Source: Punica granatum (taxonomy: Eukaryota > Streptophyta > Magnoliopsida > Myrtales > Lythraceae). Taken from it: DNA of 64,000 nt. The stretch spans positions 6,634,001 through 6,698,000 of the forward strand of contig NC_045132.1 in the NCBI RefSeq assembly GCF_007655135.1. Direction: 5' to 3'. A program made the position numbers and the translations under genes. The notes under the pieces were generated by a model. That model was not told the origin of the DNA and did no database searches. It saw only the letters and a program-made list of their open reading frames with translations. Of the stretch, positions 46,772-58,924 are shown piece by piece. Position 1 is the stretch's first letter, and each line of letters begins with the position of its first letter.

Positions 46772-46780
46772 CTATATATA
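46772..46780 (+). promoter_or_regulatory. TATA box of AAA-ATPase gene C
   Basis: ctatatata lies about 65 bp before the ATG at 46843, with the same surroundings as in gene A. Confidence 0.65.
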
Positions 46781-46842
46781 GAACGGGCGGCTCTTCTTCG
46801 CCCCCTTAGATTACAGTGGTAGAATTCTAATCAGTTGAAGCT

Positions 46843-48846
46843 ATGTTCTCCGCCAGAGAATTCATGGCCTCGCACTCGCCCTCCTCACTCTTCTCGGCCT
46901 ACGCCTCGTTCATGGCATCGATGATGCTCACTCGCACCATCCTAAATGACCTTATTCCCAAACCGATCCGAGCATACCTCGTTGCACTCTTTCACCGCCT
47001 CTTCAAGGCCAAAACCAGCCAACTGACCCTAGTCATCGAGGAGAATGGTGGTGGCCTGACTTGGAACGAGATCTTTGATGCTGCCGAGCTTTATCTCAGC
47101 ACAAAGATCGGGCCTCACACGGACCGCCTTAAGATTGACAAGTGCCCGGGCGAGAAAAGGATATCGATCTGCCTCGACAATAACGAGAAGCTGACTGACT
47201 CCTACGATGGGATCGAGCTGAAGTGGGAGTTCGTGTGCGTGGAGCAGGAGAGGGACAACAATAGGGACACCTCTAGGACGGGCTTCGACATTCGGAGGTT
47301 TTTCGTGCTTAGCTTCGATAAGAAGCACAAGGAGAATATATTGAGTTCTTATGTGCCTTACATACTGGAAAAGGCAAAGGAAATTACGAAAATGGATCGA
47401 GTCTTAAAAATGTTTACGCTTGGAAGGGGCAGAGGCTCTAACTGGGAGTCCATTAACCTTGAGCACCCTTCAACCTTTGAGACCCTGGCTATGGAGCCGG
47501 AGCAGAAGGAGGCGTTGAAGGAGGACTTGGTCCGGTTCTTGAGCCGAAAAGAGTTCTACAAGCGGGTCGGACGGGCCTGGAAGCGTGGGTATCTGTTGTA
47601 CGGCCCGCCCGGGACTGGGAAATCGAGCTTGGTCGCCGCCATGGCGAACTACCTCAAGTTCGATGTCTACGACCTCCAGCTCTCCAACATCGTGAGCGAC
47701 TCAGACCTGAGGAAGCTCTTGCTGGTCATAGCGAGCCGGTCCATCCTCGTGATCGAGGACATTGATTGCAGCATCGACCTGCCGGACCGCCTGCCCACCA
47801 GTGAAGAAAATAGCAAGAACAACATCAGGCCACAGGTCAGCATAACTCGTGCACTACCATTTCAATGTAAATAAAAATCAGATATGCTAATCTAAACATG
47901 TAAGCGTATTAAGCTTACTCTCACAATCATGTTTAATCATAATTCTCGCATACGTTGTTCGATTGGATTCGGAATATTATTCACCCTTTTTCAACAGACT
48001 TTTTTGGGTGAATTTCAAATTAGATTTTAATCATAAAGTGCGATGGAGAAATTTCTTAAAAACATAGCACCCTATTTTTGCTTATGTGGCAGGTTACTAG
48101 GCACCATATGTGTCCCACGACTTTCCTGTCACTGCCTTGTGTCTTATTATGCGAGGAAATATTATGTGTATATTAGTTAATTAATGTGCATATAATATAT
48201 TAAATTAGAAAACAAATGACAATTCCCTGTCAGCTTATCGCAAAAAGAAAGAAAATAAAGAAAAAAAACAAATGATTATATCTCTGACATAAGTTTCAAA
48301 TGCTAGGGAATTGATTGAGCAAATTCACAATAATAGGATAATGTCAAGTATGTAATGGAACACCGGAACGAGCATATATCTTAGAGACTATAATTACAAT
48401 ATCTGTTTGTTATTTTGCAGCTGACACTTTCTGGACTCCTGAACTTCATAGATGGGCTGTGGTCGAGCTGTGGTGACGAAAGGATAATAATATTCACAAC
48501 GAACCAAGTGGAGAAGCTCGATCCGGCCCTACTCCGGCCCGGGCGAATGGATATGCACATCCATATGTCCTACTGCACGTTCCATGGGTTCGTGCTCTTA
48601 GCCTCCAACTACCTTGGGATCTCTGAGGCCGACCTGAGCCTCCGCTACTGCCATGTGCTCGAAGAGATCAAGGGCCTAATTGCCGGGACCAAGGTGACCC
48701 CGGCCGAAGTTGCGGAGGAGCTCATGAAGAATGAGGATCCTGAAGTCGCCCTCGATGGGATTGCACAGCTCTTCAGGAAGAAGAAAATGGAAGGTCAAGA
48801 TTTAATTGGGGCCCAGGAAACGGAAAGGCAGACAATTGAGGACTAG
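46843..48846 (+). CDS. BCS1-type AAA-ATPase (ASD/OM66-like), gene C
   Basis: Exon 1 is 46843-47835 and exon 2 48421-48846, with a 585-bp intron; 472 residues. It is the paralog of the gene at 11755. Walker A (254-262), Walker B (301-308) and RPGRMD (370-375) are intact. Compared with gene A there are 17 changes: P11H, A18S, A30T, R51H, K104E, R110C, E122D, G138D, S148F, E155V, R162H, K165N, R182T and T184M in exon 1; H360Q, R405L and F432L in exon 2. None falls in residues 185-331. H360Q follows the sensor-1 TTN, and may matter. The promoter-proximal 150 bp is nearly the same as in gene A, so similar expression is likely. Function is inferred from the family only. Confidence 0.93.
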
Positions 48847-50247
48847 CTATATATGACTGAGGTATCTGACGAATTAGATCAATTAAAGGAGAGGGATTAA
48901 GTGCGTAATTGGCTTAGCATGGTAGGATGAAATGGAGATAGAAGGGAATCGTGTACACGCTACGTATAGTGAAGTCATTCGATTCTCTCGTTCCATTTTA
49001 TCGTACCAAACATGACGAAAGGGAGAGAAGGGAATACTTTGTCCTTCCTCTCATTAAAAGATTAAAAATCGCGTAACTTTAGGTTGCTATGATATGCTAT
49101 CTACTATGATATCCAAAAAAAATACTATTATTGAATAGATATATAAATTGCAGAGTATTTATTATTTGATGCTTTACTAGATTAGACTTACATCCAAATT
49201 AAAATTGATTTTAAAATTGATAATCTCGCGAAGGAAACCAGTGAAGTTGGTAAACTCATGAGTGCGACCTAGATCGCATTCAGGATAAGACTAAGGGCTT
49301 CTTTGGATGGAGATTATGAAGAATTATTATGTAAATTTGTGTATTATAATTCTTGAGAACCTCTATAAAGCCCCCAATTACTAATGCTTTATAACCCATT
49401 CCTTCGTAACCTCCCATCCACCATGATCCAAACAAAACTAAAGAAAATGGATTAACACGACTTCGAATGTGGCATTATCAGTCGAAGATCCTCTTATGGT
49501 GATTCGCCCGGAAAAAGCAATTAGAAAAGCTTGAGGCAAGACTACCACTAGATCATCATTGTCATCAATGATGGCGGACTCTGAGGTCTTAAGAGAGTCG
49601 CAAATGCAACTTTGGCCATACATATGGGAACAAAAACCCCATATAATATTAATTTGCATAGGTTGACACATCACAAATAACAAAAGATCGTAAAGTATTA
49701 CCAGAACACATCATAAAAGGAAAAGAGATAGAAGTTGAGATATATAAGCTCAAAAAAATTACGACTAAGCAACAAATCTAACCGAAGGATCGATACACAA
49801 AATAAATATACTTGTGTAAGGGAATGATTAGACTCGTGAGTCTAACAAAATTCTTTGTTGTTTATTTATGATTGATGAATGAGAAGAGAGACAGGCCAGA
49901 CTTGAAGGATGAGATGTGCCCTCAGGTTGTAATTTTAATAGTTTAATAATAAATAAAAATGCAATCATCAAAATCTATAGACAACCTCGAGTAAAGAAAA
50001 ATAAAAGAACATTTTATATCAACTTTTTTTTCACGTAATCCGTAAGGACATAATACGATGATTGGTACAGCATACAAGTAATTAAGTGATTTTTCATTAC
50101 CAGTCGAGTTTTACTAAACTCTTGTTCGACGAATGTTAATTATCATAATTTCATTTCCAGTTTTTAACCAAATAAATATGGAAAAAAGTCAATGTTGTTG
50201 TAATTACATAGAAAAAAAATCAAAGAAAATCGTTGCTTTGGCCTTGG
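48847..50247. other. 3' flank of gene C, shared with copy A; no gene seen
   Basis: Matches 13751-15170. No coding frame beyond short incidental ones. Confidence 0.6.
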
Positions 50248-50706
50248 GACGTGCACAGATACCGAGTATACTCGGAACCGATCAGAACCTACTCATTAGA
50301 GTATGATCCAGGTAGCTCGTATTGAAGATATGTAGGATTCGGGTGTTAAAATAAAAAACCGGTAAAAACAAGTTCTGGTTCCTGCATATAAAGTACTCAA
50401 AACCGAAACTGGAACTAATACCCGGACCTGATAATAATTTTCCTTAGTTATATTCAGATATATTTTTCCCTTTTACTTTACCCTCTTCCACTCTCTGCCT
50501 CTCTCTGTCTCTCTTTCTCTCTCTCAGTGGAAGCCTTGCATTCCTTATCATCGGTAACTTTGGTTCGACAATCTCAGTGTGTCATCAGTGACGCCTGATC
50601 GTATTAAGGATGTTTAGTTTTGTGGATAGATTGATGAGATATATTACTCTTTGTTGATGTATTGTGGATTAATTTAAATCTATGTCGACATTTTATTTTG
50701 TATATT
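50248..50706. mobile_element. Truncated hAT-like MITE
   Basis: It begins gggacgtgcacagataccg and holds tactcggaacc, aaccggtaaaaac and ggtagctcgtattgaa, matching the left arm of the element at 32287 and the minus strand of the right arm ending at 59147. The middle (cctgatcgtatta, attgatgagat) matches the centre of 32287-32871, but the other arm is missing. Copy A has no such insert near 15185. Confidence 0.7.
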
Positions 50707-51450
50707 ACGTCATCCAGCTTACGTCACCATAAACATAAGCATATGTTTTAAAATAACTCACCAATATGGTTGGTTCAAACTGTTTAACGCTTATTTTTTT
50801 AAAATAAGATTTCGAGTTCGAATTTTATAAATGGAGAAAATTCGTGATGAAAAAGCTTTATTTCCTTAGTGGACCGACCCGATTCAATCGGGATTAGTTG
50901 GACCTATTTAAGCTTTTGAATACGATGGTACATATTGAAAAAAAAAATCTCTCCCTCATCCTTTTTAAGGAAAAATATTAAAGTTTTTATTTCTAATTCT
51001 TTTTAATCTATCAACTTTGTTCATACACTTTCCTTCGTACCGAAGGGAAAGGGTAAATGCATGCTGACCCCCGACTCATCTTTTTGACCATAGTGTGAAA
51101 TCCAATGGATCAGAACGGGGATTGTGTGCATGCTTATATAAAGTTACAAAATACTTTTAAATAACCTTTTATAACATGGAATATTTATAATAATATAAAA
51201 AAGAAAAGCAATCATGTGGATATTTTTTTTATTGTTATTTGGAAATTAAATTTGTAGTGTCTACGTGTCCTTCTGTGAAGCATGATTAAATTTGGTTGGA
51301 AATTTGAGGACGGAGCAAGCATTTGGATTTAGAGTCCGGGAAAATTATAATTTTACTCCTATACTTTTCTCTTTTTTTTTTCATTCTTTTTTGTTTATTC
51401 TATTTCCATCCCTATCTTTAATGATGTTTCTGTTTTAGCCCTTCAGTTAC
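50707..51450. other. Shared 3' flank, no gene seen
   Basis: Matches about 15225-15968 of copy A. No coding frame of note. Confidence 0.55.
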
Positions 51451-51691
51451 TAGGGGTGATCGGTTCTAGGTATTCTTATTTTTACGATACTCGGACCCTA
51501 CCCTGTAAGAGACCGGTTTCAAGATTTTGGAATCAGATCTAATCCTGTTGAATCCTGAAATCGGAACCTGTATTATATCACAGGTTTCGGATACTGGTAG
51601 AACCTGTAATTTTTATTTTTTTATTTTTTTTGTTCCGAGCACCTAATGCTTGCTGGTTGGTCTACAGAGCCAAGAAATGTCACTATAGCTA

Positions 51692-52115
51692 CTACCTGTG
51701 GGCTATGGCCAATCGGAAGAGCCCGAATCCTAACTGGAACTTCGTGGAGAGGTTAAGCGGGGAGCCCACGGGGTCCCAACAATCGAGCAGGGGGTCGAGC
51801 AAGCCAAAGAGCCACTCGAAGGTGGAGGCCGTCATGTTGAAAGAGTTGATGTACGAGTCGAGGCTCCAATTGGGGTCCGAGAAATCTCCGCCGCTCGCAA
51901 GGAAGGCATGACCACCAAGATCGAGTTTGTGCAACTGGGCAGCCCTCTTCCTCTTCTTCAAGGTGAGCAAGATGGAGGCGGCGTCTTCATGGAGGAGGCG
52001 AATTAGCAAATTATGGGGAAGAGGGCGGCAAAGAGGCTGCTGGTGGACTCGTTGGAGGTGAGGGAGATAAGAAATGAGGTAGGGAAGAGGAAGAGGAGGG
52101 CCAGGAGCAGCTCAG
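51692..52115 (-). pseudogene. Captured PIF/Harbinger-nuclease-like (ALP1-like) gene fragment
   Basis: A minus-strand frame of about 106 codons (52009-51692) starts MLIRLLHEDAASILLTLKKR and contains SDPNWSLDSYINSFNMT, STFEWLFGLLDPLLD and LGFGLFRLAIA. This is the N-terminal helical region of plant ALP1-like proteins, domesticated Harbinger transposase relatives, ahead of the DDE nuclease. The nuclease itself is absent. Another frame upstream (52115-52010) reads LLLALLFLFPTSF and is linked by a frameshift. The GC content is well above that of the flanks. It sits inside hAT-like arms, so it was probably captured by that element. Confidence 0.65.
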
Positions 52116-52132
52116 AGATCAGTAACTTTACC

Positions 52133-52920
52133 TGATACGACTCGGAGTCAAACCGACGAGCTTAGGTCGGAAGGACTTCGTGATGAGGATCGTGGGCACG
52201 ATGATGGGGCTGAAGCACACGAGCTCGGAAGTGGGATTCGTGAAGAGGGAGCTGATGCACAAGATCTCGGAGGCTTACATGTTTCGAGTGGACCAATCAC
52301 ACGAGCGAAGGCAAGACAAATCCAGCAAGCTGTGGAGAGCTCACTTGCGGGTTTCTTGGGCCAAGAGGAGACTAATTCGAATTGGTCTCTAAAGGGCCTT
52401 ACCCAATTAACTTGTCTTGAGATGGTTAATAGCCCATCTAAGATTAGAGTGGACGCATAAGGAAAGCCAAGAGATGCTGAATAAGGAATAAAAGACTGCC
52501 AAATATTCTAGGGGGGCCTTTATTTAGTTTCCTCTATTAATTCCGGTTTTAGAAAACTAAAGATATTCCAGTTGCCACGTTTATTAGTTTCCAGATTCTC
52601 CTAGGCTTATATAAAGGAGGCTGAATAGCTGATTAGAGGCACTTTCAGACTACACTGGTGAGAATTTTCCTCTATGTTGTTCTTCGGCAACCTTTCGTGA
52701 TTGTAAGCATGGATGCTTGTAATTCTCGGCTATTTATAATATTGGTTCTTGGTTTTCTATAACCATCGGGTCAATATTCCATTCCTTTATAATATTGGTT
52801 CTTGGTTTTCTATAACCATCGGGTCGGTATTCCATCCCTCTTAATCTCTATTGGCGATTCGGGTACGATTTCCAGTCTTTGTTGTCGGGTCTTACGGCAG
52901 GTCTCGTGGGGTTCGCATCA
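52133..52920 (+). repeat. Gypsy 5' LTR with TATA box and internal 53-bp tandem repeat
   Basis: TG...CA ends. A TATA box ttatataaag lies at 52607-52616. The phrase attggttcttggttttctat recurs 53 bp apart (52741 and 52794). The primer-binding site tggtatcaaagc (52923-52934) follows two bases after the LTR. Confidence 0.95.
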
Positions 52921-53565
52921 TTTGGTATCAAAGCTTAAGTTCCAAATCGAGGTTTCATCTATCCTTGTTCTTTTCTTTTTCTTCATTCTAGAATCTTTAG
53001 ATATAGCTTTCATTTCTATCCTTTCCATTAATCTTATCTGATCTGATCTTAGCTGTCTAAATCGTCAAAGAAAAAAGAAGAAAGAAAAAGTGCAAAAAAA
53101 AAAGAAAAAAAAAAGAAAGAAAAAGTGAAAAAAAGGAGGTATCATTGGGTGTTGTTCGTAGCACCATTTGCTGTCTTCGTGGGCGAAGAATTTATTGCAC
53201 AATTTGTTGTCTTTGTGTTCTAATCGTCTTGGCGTTAAGTTGACCTGTCATAATAGCTCTTCCGTACTCAGTGTCTTCTATCAATCCATAAACTACGTCG
53301 TTGGGTCAGATTGTGTCATATCATTTTCTTTGGATCTAATATTATAAGTTGTTCGGGTTGAACTCGTTTTCCGCCTTGCGATCGGATTGATTAGTTGCCC
53401 TAGAACTTTGAAGAGGAAATTAAGAGAGGAAAAAGGCAAGAGTATGTGAGAACATCAGAGGATAAAAGCCTATTTTGAGTGAAAACACGAGTGTTTTGAG
53501 TGGCATCTTGCTGAGTGTAAACACGTGAGGGAGCGCGTGAGGATCCTATAATTGCATATTTTATC

Positions 53566-56500
53566 ATGTCAAAGGAAAATAGTGGAGACGACAGAGGACC
53601 TGATTTGAACATGACGTTACGAGCCATGCAACAACAGTTTGAGCGCATGAACATGGTTTTCGGTGAATTCCGAGAAAAGTTGGATAGGCAAGACGAACGG
53701 TTGGAACAGCTTCAACCTGCACCTGTGCCACGGATTAGGAGACCCCACCGACAACCATCCGTCGATACTCTTGATGAAGAAGCATATGATGAAGAAGAGG
53801 AAATGGCCTCCGATGCCACTTGGGGGAGAGGTAGAGGAAGAGGAGGCAGACCAAGGCATTTCGTTCGTAGGGAGAACCGGAGGAGAGACGCCGTGGACCA
53901 TAACACAGGTTCGATTAAGCTGATCATACCTCCATTCCAAGGTAAAAACAACCCCGATGTTTACATTGAATGGGAGAGGAAGGTTGAGCTTGTGTTTGAC
54001 TGTCATAATTATTCAGAGGAAAAGAAAGTTAAATTGGCTGCAGTTGCTTTCACCGATTATGCCATTGTTTGGTGGGACCAATTAACTGTGAGTAGACGCA
54101 GGAATCGTGAGCCTCGTATTGATACTTGGGAGGAAATGAAAGCAGTAATGAGAAGAATGTTTATTCCTGCCCATTATTATCGGGACTTGCACTTGAAGTT
54201 GCAAAGTCTGAAGCAAGGTTCCAAGTCGGTGGAGGATTATTACAAGGAGATGGAAATAGCCATAATACGTGCTAATGTTGAGGAGGACCGAGAAGCAACC
54301 ATGGCTCGATTCATCTGTGGCCTTAATCGGGAGATTGCCAATGTAGTTGAGCTGCAACATTACGTGGAGATTGACGACGTGGTACACATGGCCATGAAGG
54401 TTGAGAGGCAGCTCAAGAGAGGGGGTCGAACATCTTCAAAGGTAGAAGCTTCTGGTTCAGCGTCTTGGAGATCGAAGTGGGGTTCTTCTACGAAACTGGA
54501 CGAGAAGACTGATTATAAGCCAAAGGGAGACACCTACAAGACCCAAGCCAACAACAAGGATAAGGGTAAAACTTTTTCTGAACCTCAAAAAAATCGTGAT
54601 ATCAAATGTTTTCGTTGTTTGGGCTCAGGTCACATTGCTTCCCAATGTCCAAACAAGCGGACCATGATTATGATGGAGAGTGGGGATATCGAGACTGAAG
54701 AAGAAGAAGATAGTGATTCCATGCATCCACTCGAAGATGCTAGTGACGTCGAGCATGCGGTTGAAGGTCAAGCCTTAGTTATCATGCGAGCCCTACATGT
54801 TCAAGTTAGAGAGGATAGTGATAAGGTGCAAAGGGAGAATATCTTCTACACTCGTTGCCATGTGAAGGATCGTGTGTGTGGGTTGATTATTGACGGAGGA
54901 AGTTGCGTGAATGTGGCCAGCAAGTTGATGGTAGACAAGCTCGGTTTGCATACCAAAAAACATCCCAAGCCGTACAAACTTCAGTGGCTGAATGAATGCG
55001 GTGAAGTGAAGGTAAATAAACAGGTTCTTGTGTCCTTCTGTATTGGAAAGTACCGGGATGAGGTTCTTTGTGATGTTGTACCAATGAGTGCTAGCCATAT
55101 GTTGCTCGGGAGACCATGGCAGTTCGACAGGAGAGTGATACATGATGGGTATAGGAACCGATATTCATTTGTAAAGGACGGGAAGAAAGTAACACTTGCA
55201 CCCTTGACACCAACTCAAGTGTTTGGGGATCAGATTCGAATTAAAAGGTCTCTTAGTGAGAAGAGTGAAAAAGTGGCTGAAAAACAAAAAGAGAAAGAGA
55301 GTGATCTTGAGAGAAAAGAAAGTGGAGAGAATGTGAAAAACAAGAGTGAAAAGATGGAGAGTTCAGAAAAAAAGGAGAGGAAATTGAGTTTTTATGCAAA
55401 AGAAAGAGAGCTTAAGGGTGCTTATAAGGCTAATAGACCGATGATCTTGTTCTTGTACAAGGAGGTCTATCTTTTTATTTTTGACCTTGACTCTACTTTG
55501 CCTAGTGTTGCTATTACTCTCTTGCAAGAATTCGAAGATGTCTTTCCCGAAAAAATGCCGCAGGGACTACCACCAATAAGAGGGATTGAGCATCAGATTG
55601 ATCTTATTCCAAGAGCTCCTATTCCAAACCGACCGGCCTATCGAAGTAGTCCGGAAGAGGCTAAAGAACTTCAGAGGCAAGTTGAGGAGCTATTGGCCAA
55701 AGGACATGTTCGAGAAAGTATGAGCCCATGCGCTGTCCCTGTTCTGCTCGTTCCAAAGAAAGACGGGACTTGGAGAATGTGTGTCGATTGTAGAGCTGTG
55801 AACAAGATCACGGTAAAATATCGATATCCCATTCCTCGATTAGATGACATGTTGGATGAATTGCACGGTTCCGTTATATTTTCTAAGATTGATTTGAAGA
55901 GTGGGTACCACCAGATTCGAATGAAAGAAGGTGATGAATGGAAAACAGCTTTTAAAACGAAGCATGGATTGTATGAGTGGACGGTAATGCCATTTGGTTT
56001 AACTAATGCACCCAGCACTTTTATGCGTCTTATGAATCATGTTTTGCGTGCTTACATTGGGAAATTTGTAGTTGTCTATTTTGATGACATTCTGATATAT
56101 AGCATGAGTTTGGATGACCATGTTGAACATTTGAGAAGTGTCCTTGAGTCATTAAGACGTGAGAAGCTGTATGCTAATCTCAAGAAGTGTAGCTTTTGCT
56201 TGGATAGAGTTGTTTTTCTTGGTTTCGTTGTTAGTTCCAGGGGTGTGGAGGTCGATGAAGAGAAGGTAAGGGCAATCAAGGATTGGCCTACACCTACCAC
56301 TATCGCTGAAGTGAGGAGTTTCCACAGCCTAGCGGGATTCTATCGAAGGTTCGTGCCGAACTTCAGTACCATTGCTGCTTCTTTGACTGAAATCATCAAG
56401 AAGGATGTTGGGTTCAAGTGGGGAGAAGAGCAAGAGAAGGCTTTCAATACATTAAAAGAAAAGCTAAGTTCAGCTCCATTGCTACTTTTACCAGATTTCT

Positions 56501-58464
56501 CTAAACCTTTTGAAATCGAATGTGATGCTTCTGGAATTGGTGTAGGTGCTGTACTTATGCAAGACCGGAGGCCCATTGCCTATTTCAGTGAGAAGCTTAA
56601 AGGGGCCGCTTTGAACTACTCTACCTACGACAAGGAGTTATATGCGTTGGTGAGAGCACTGGAAACGTGGCAACACTACTTGTGGTCTAAGGAGTTCATC
56701 ATTCACACAGACCATGAATCACTGAAGCACTTGAAAGGCCAAGGTAAGTTGAATCGCAGACATGCACGTTGGATTGAGTTCATTGAGATGTTCCCATATG
56801 TGATCCAATACAAGCAAGGTAAGGAGAATGTGGTAGCCGATGCCTTATCTCGTAGGTACGCTCTTATTTCAACTCTTGGAGCTAAGTTTCTTGGGTTCGA
56901 GCATTTTAAGGAGTTGTATGAGCATGATCCTGATTTTGCTGCTATGTTTGCTGCCTGTGAAAAGGGAGTGTTTGATAAGTTTCATAGGCATGAGGGGTAT
57001 TTATTTCGTGAAAATAGGCTATATATTCCAAAGAGTTCCATGCGTGAATTACTTGTTAGGGAGTCTCATGGGGGAGGGTTGATGGGGCACTTTGGAGTTG
57101 CTAAGACCTTGGACATTTTGAAGGAGCACTTCTTTTGGCCTCACATGAAAAGAGATGTCGAGAGAATTTGTTCTAGGTGCATTACATGTAAGAAGGCTAA
57201 ATCGAAAATTCATCCACATGGACTTTACATGCCATTGCCTGTTCCAAGTCACCCTTGGATTGATGTCTCCATGGATTTTGTTTTGGGTCTGCCTAGATCT
57301 AGGAATGGTCGAGATTCTATCTTTGTGGTTGTTGACAGATTTTCAAAAATGGTACACTTTATCCCTTGTCATAAAACTGATGATGCTACTCATGTGGCAA
57401 ATATTTTCTTTAGGGAAGTGGTGCGTTTACATGGAGTCCCTAAGACGAATGTGAGTGATAGGGATGCGAAATTTCTGAGTCATTTTTGGAGAGTTCTGTG
57501 GGCTAAGTTGGGAACAACTTTGTTGTTTTCTACTACCTGTCACCCACAAACAGATAGACAAACCGAGGTTGTCAATCGAACCTTGGGCACTTTGTTGCGC
57601 ACTGTGATTGGAAAGAATTTGAAAGCTTGGGAAGATTGCATTCCATTCGTTGAATTTGCATATAATAGGACTGTGCATTCTTCTACAAAGTTTTCACCAT
57701 TTGAGGTTGTTTATGGTTTTAATCCACTAATTCCATTGGACTTGACTCCTTTACCTGTAAATGAGCTTTCTAATCTTGATGGAAAGAAAAAGGCAGAGTT
57801 GGTGAAGCAGATTCATGAAGAGGCACAGCAAAACATTTTGAAGAAGAATGAACAAGCAGCAACCCGAGCCAACAAAGGAAGGAAGCGGGTCACTTTTCAA
57901 CCTGGAGATTGGGTTTGGGTTCACTTAAAGAAGGAGAGATTTCCGAATCTGAGGAATTCCAAGTTGAATCCACGTGGAGATGGACCATTTCAAGTTCTGG
58001 ATAAGATCAATGACAATGCTTATAAGATTGATCTTCCAGGTGAGTATCAAGTAAGTTCGACTTTTAATGTTTCTGATCTTTCTCCCTTTGACGCAGGTTC
58101 AGATTCGAGGACGAATCCTTTTGAAGAGAGGGGGAATGATACGACTCGGAGTCAAACCGACGAGCTTAGGTCGGAAGGACTTCGTGATGAGGATCGTGGG
58201 CACGATGATGGGGCTGAAGCACACGAGCTCGAAAGTGGGATTCGTGAAGAGGGAGCTGATGCACAAGATCTCGGAGGCTTACATGTTTCGAGTGGACCAA
58301 TCACACGAGCGAAGGCAAGACAAATCCAGCAAGCTGTGGAGAGCTCATTTGCGGGTTTTTTGGGCCAAGAGAAGACTAATTCGAATTGGTCTCTAAAGGG
58401 CCTTACCCAATTAACTTGTCTTGAGATGGTCAATAGCCCATCTAAGATTAGAGTGGACGCATAA
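53566..58464 (+). CDS. Gypsy Gag-Pol polyprotein, uninterrupted, 1632 residues
   Basis: Gag lies at about 120-290, with the knuckle [14 protein letters not shown] at 348-361. The protease active site reads IIDGGSC (Asp 443), the DGG variant seen in some plant gypsy groups. RT has [11 protein letters not shown] (Asp 840-841). RNase H follows (about 985-1110) and then integrase: HHCC from His 1168, catalytic Asp 1237, Asp 1298 and Glu 1334, with DD35E spacing. The usual Gly in the TDGQTE motif is Arg here. There is no frameshift or internal stop, so the element may still be active. The first ATG is about 630 bp after the primer site, a long leader. The last 108 codons (from 1525) lie in the 3' LTR, ending [13 protein letters not shown]... 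and ...SKIRVDA. A stop within the LTR and a tail with PITRAKAR is reminiscent of CRM-type chromoviruses; that placement is tentative. Confidence 0.93.
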   Translation: MSKENSGDDRGPDLNMTLRAMQQQFERMNMVFGEFREKLDRQDERLEQLQPAPVPRIRRPHRQPSVDTLDEEAYDEEEEMASDATWGRGRGRGGRPRHFVRRENRRRDAVDHNTGSIKLIIPPFQGKNNPDVYIEWERKVELVFDCHNYSEEKKVKLAAVAFTDYAIVWWDQLTVSRRRNREPRIDTWEEMKAVMRRMFIPAHYYRDLHLKLQSLKQGSKSVEDYYKEMEIAIIRANVEEDREATMARFICGLNREIANVVELQHYVEIDDVVHMAMKVERQLKRGGRTSSKVEASGSASWRSKWGSSTKLDEKTDYKPKGDTYKTQANNKDKGKTFSEPQKNRDIKCFRCLGSGHIASQCPNKRTMIMMESGDIETEEEEDSDSMHPLEDASDVEHAVEGQALVIMRALHVQVREDSDKVQRENIFYTRCHVKDRVCGLIIDGGSCVNVASKLMVDKLGLHTKKHPKPYKLQWLNECGEVKVNKQVLVSFCIGKYRDEVLCDVVPMSASHMLLGRPWQFDRRVIHDGYRNRYSFVKDGKKVTLAPLTPTQVFGDQIRIKRSLSEKSEKVAEKQKEKESDLERKESGENVKNKSEKMESSEKKERKLSFYAKERELKGAYKANRPMILFLYKEVYLFIFDLDSTLPSVAITLLQEFEDVFPEKMPQGLPPIRGIEHQIDLIPRAPIPNRPAYRSSPEEAKELQRQVEELLAKGHVRESMSPCAVPVLLVPKKDGTWRMCVDCRAVNKITVKYRYPIPRLDDMLDELHGSVIFSKIDLKSGYHQIRMKEGDEWKTAFKTKHGLYEWTVMPFGLTNAPSTFMRLMNHVLRAYIGKFVVVYFDDILIYSMSLDDHVEHLRSVLESLRREKLYANLKKCSFCLDRVVFLGFVVSSRGVEVDEEKVRAIKDWPTPTTIAEVRSFHSLAGFYRRFVPNFSTIAASLTEIIKKDVGFKWGEEQEKAFNTLKEKLSSAPLLLLPDFSKPFEIECDASGIGVGAVLMQDRRPIAYFSEKLKGAALNYSTYDKELYALVRALETWQHYLWSKEFIIHTDHESLKHLKGQGKLNRRHARWIEFIEMFPYVIQYKQGKENVVADALSRRYALISTLGAKFLGFEHFKELYEHDPDFAAMFAACEKGVFDKFHRHEGYLFRENRLYIPKSSMRELLVRESHGGGLMGHFGVAKTLDILKEHFFWPHMKRDVERICSRCITCKKAKSKIHPHGLYMPLPVPSHPWIDVSMDFVLGLPRSRNGRDSIFVVVDRFSKMVHFIPCHKTDDATHVANIFFREVVRLHGVPKTNVSDRDAKFLSHFWRVLWAKLGTTLLFSTTCHPQTDRQTEVVNRTLGTLLRTVIGKNLKAWEDCIPFVEFAYNRTVHSSTKFSPFEVVYGFNPLIPLDLTPLPVNELSNLDGKKKAELVKQIHEEAQQNILKKNEQAATRANKGRKRVTFQPGDWVWVHLKKERFPNLRNSKLNPRGDGPFQVLDKINDNAYKIDLPGEYQVSSTFNVSDLSPFDAGSDSRTNPFEERGNDTTRSQTDELRSEGLRDEDRGHDDGAEAHELESGIREEGADAQDLGGLHVSSGPITRAKARQIQQAVESSFAGFLGQEKTNSNWSLKGLTQLTCLEMVNSPSKIRVDA
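58122..58136 (+). promoter_or_regulatory. Gypsy polypurine tract inside the coding frame
   Basis: Purine-rich gaagagagggggaa lies directly before the 3' LTR (TGATACG at 58137). It is translated as part of FEERGN, so the plus-strand priming site and the protein are under joint constraint. Confidence 0.8.
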
Positions 58465-58924
58465 GGAAAACCAAGAGATGCTGAATAAGGAATAAAAGAC
58501 TGCCAAATATTCTAGGAGGGCCTTTATTTAGTTTTCTCTATTAATTCCGGTTTTAGGAAACTAAAGATATTCCAGTTGCCAAGTTTATTAGTTTTCAGAT
58601 TCTCCTAGGCTTATATAAAGGAGGCTGAATAGCTGATTAGAGGGACTTTCAGACTACACTGGTGAGAATTTTCCTCTATGTTGTTCTTCGGCAACCTTCC
58701 GTGATTGTAAGCATGGATGCTTGTAATTCTCGGCTATTTATAATATTGGTCCTTGGTTTTCTATAACTATCGGGTCAATATTCCATTCCTTTATAATATT
58801 GGTTCTTGGTTTTTTATAACCATCGGGTCGGTATTCCATCCCTCTTAATCTCTATTGGCGATTCGGGTTCGATTTTCAGTCTTTGTTGTCGGGTCTTGCG
58901 GCAGGTCTCGTGGGGTTCGCATCA
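58137..58924 (+). repeat. Gypsy 3' LTR
   Basis: 788 bp, same length as the 5' LTR. The first 328 bp contain the end of the polyprotein frame. Nineteen substitutions separate the two LTRs. Confidence 0.95.

Larger units (their letters stand above)
52133..58924 (+). mobile_element. Ty3/gypsy LTR retrotransposon, complete and young
   Basis: 6792 bp with two 788-bp LTRs beginning TGATACGACTCGG and ending GGTTCGCATCA. The 5-bp duplication ttacc lies at 52128-52132 and 58925-58929. A tRNA-Met primer site, a polypurine tract and one long open frame are present. The LTRs differ at 19 positions by my count, with no indels (about 2.4%). The gypsy-type order PR-RT-RNase H-IN is seen. Confidence 0.96.

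Noticed and set aside
52180..52392. 70-codon frame in the gypsy 5' LTR as a separate gene
   Set aside because: It is an alternative frame of LTR sequence that encodes the polyprotein tail in the 3' LTR.
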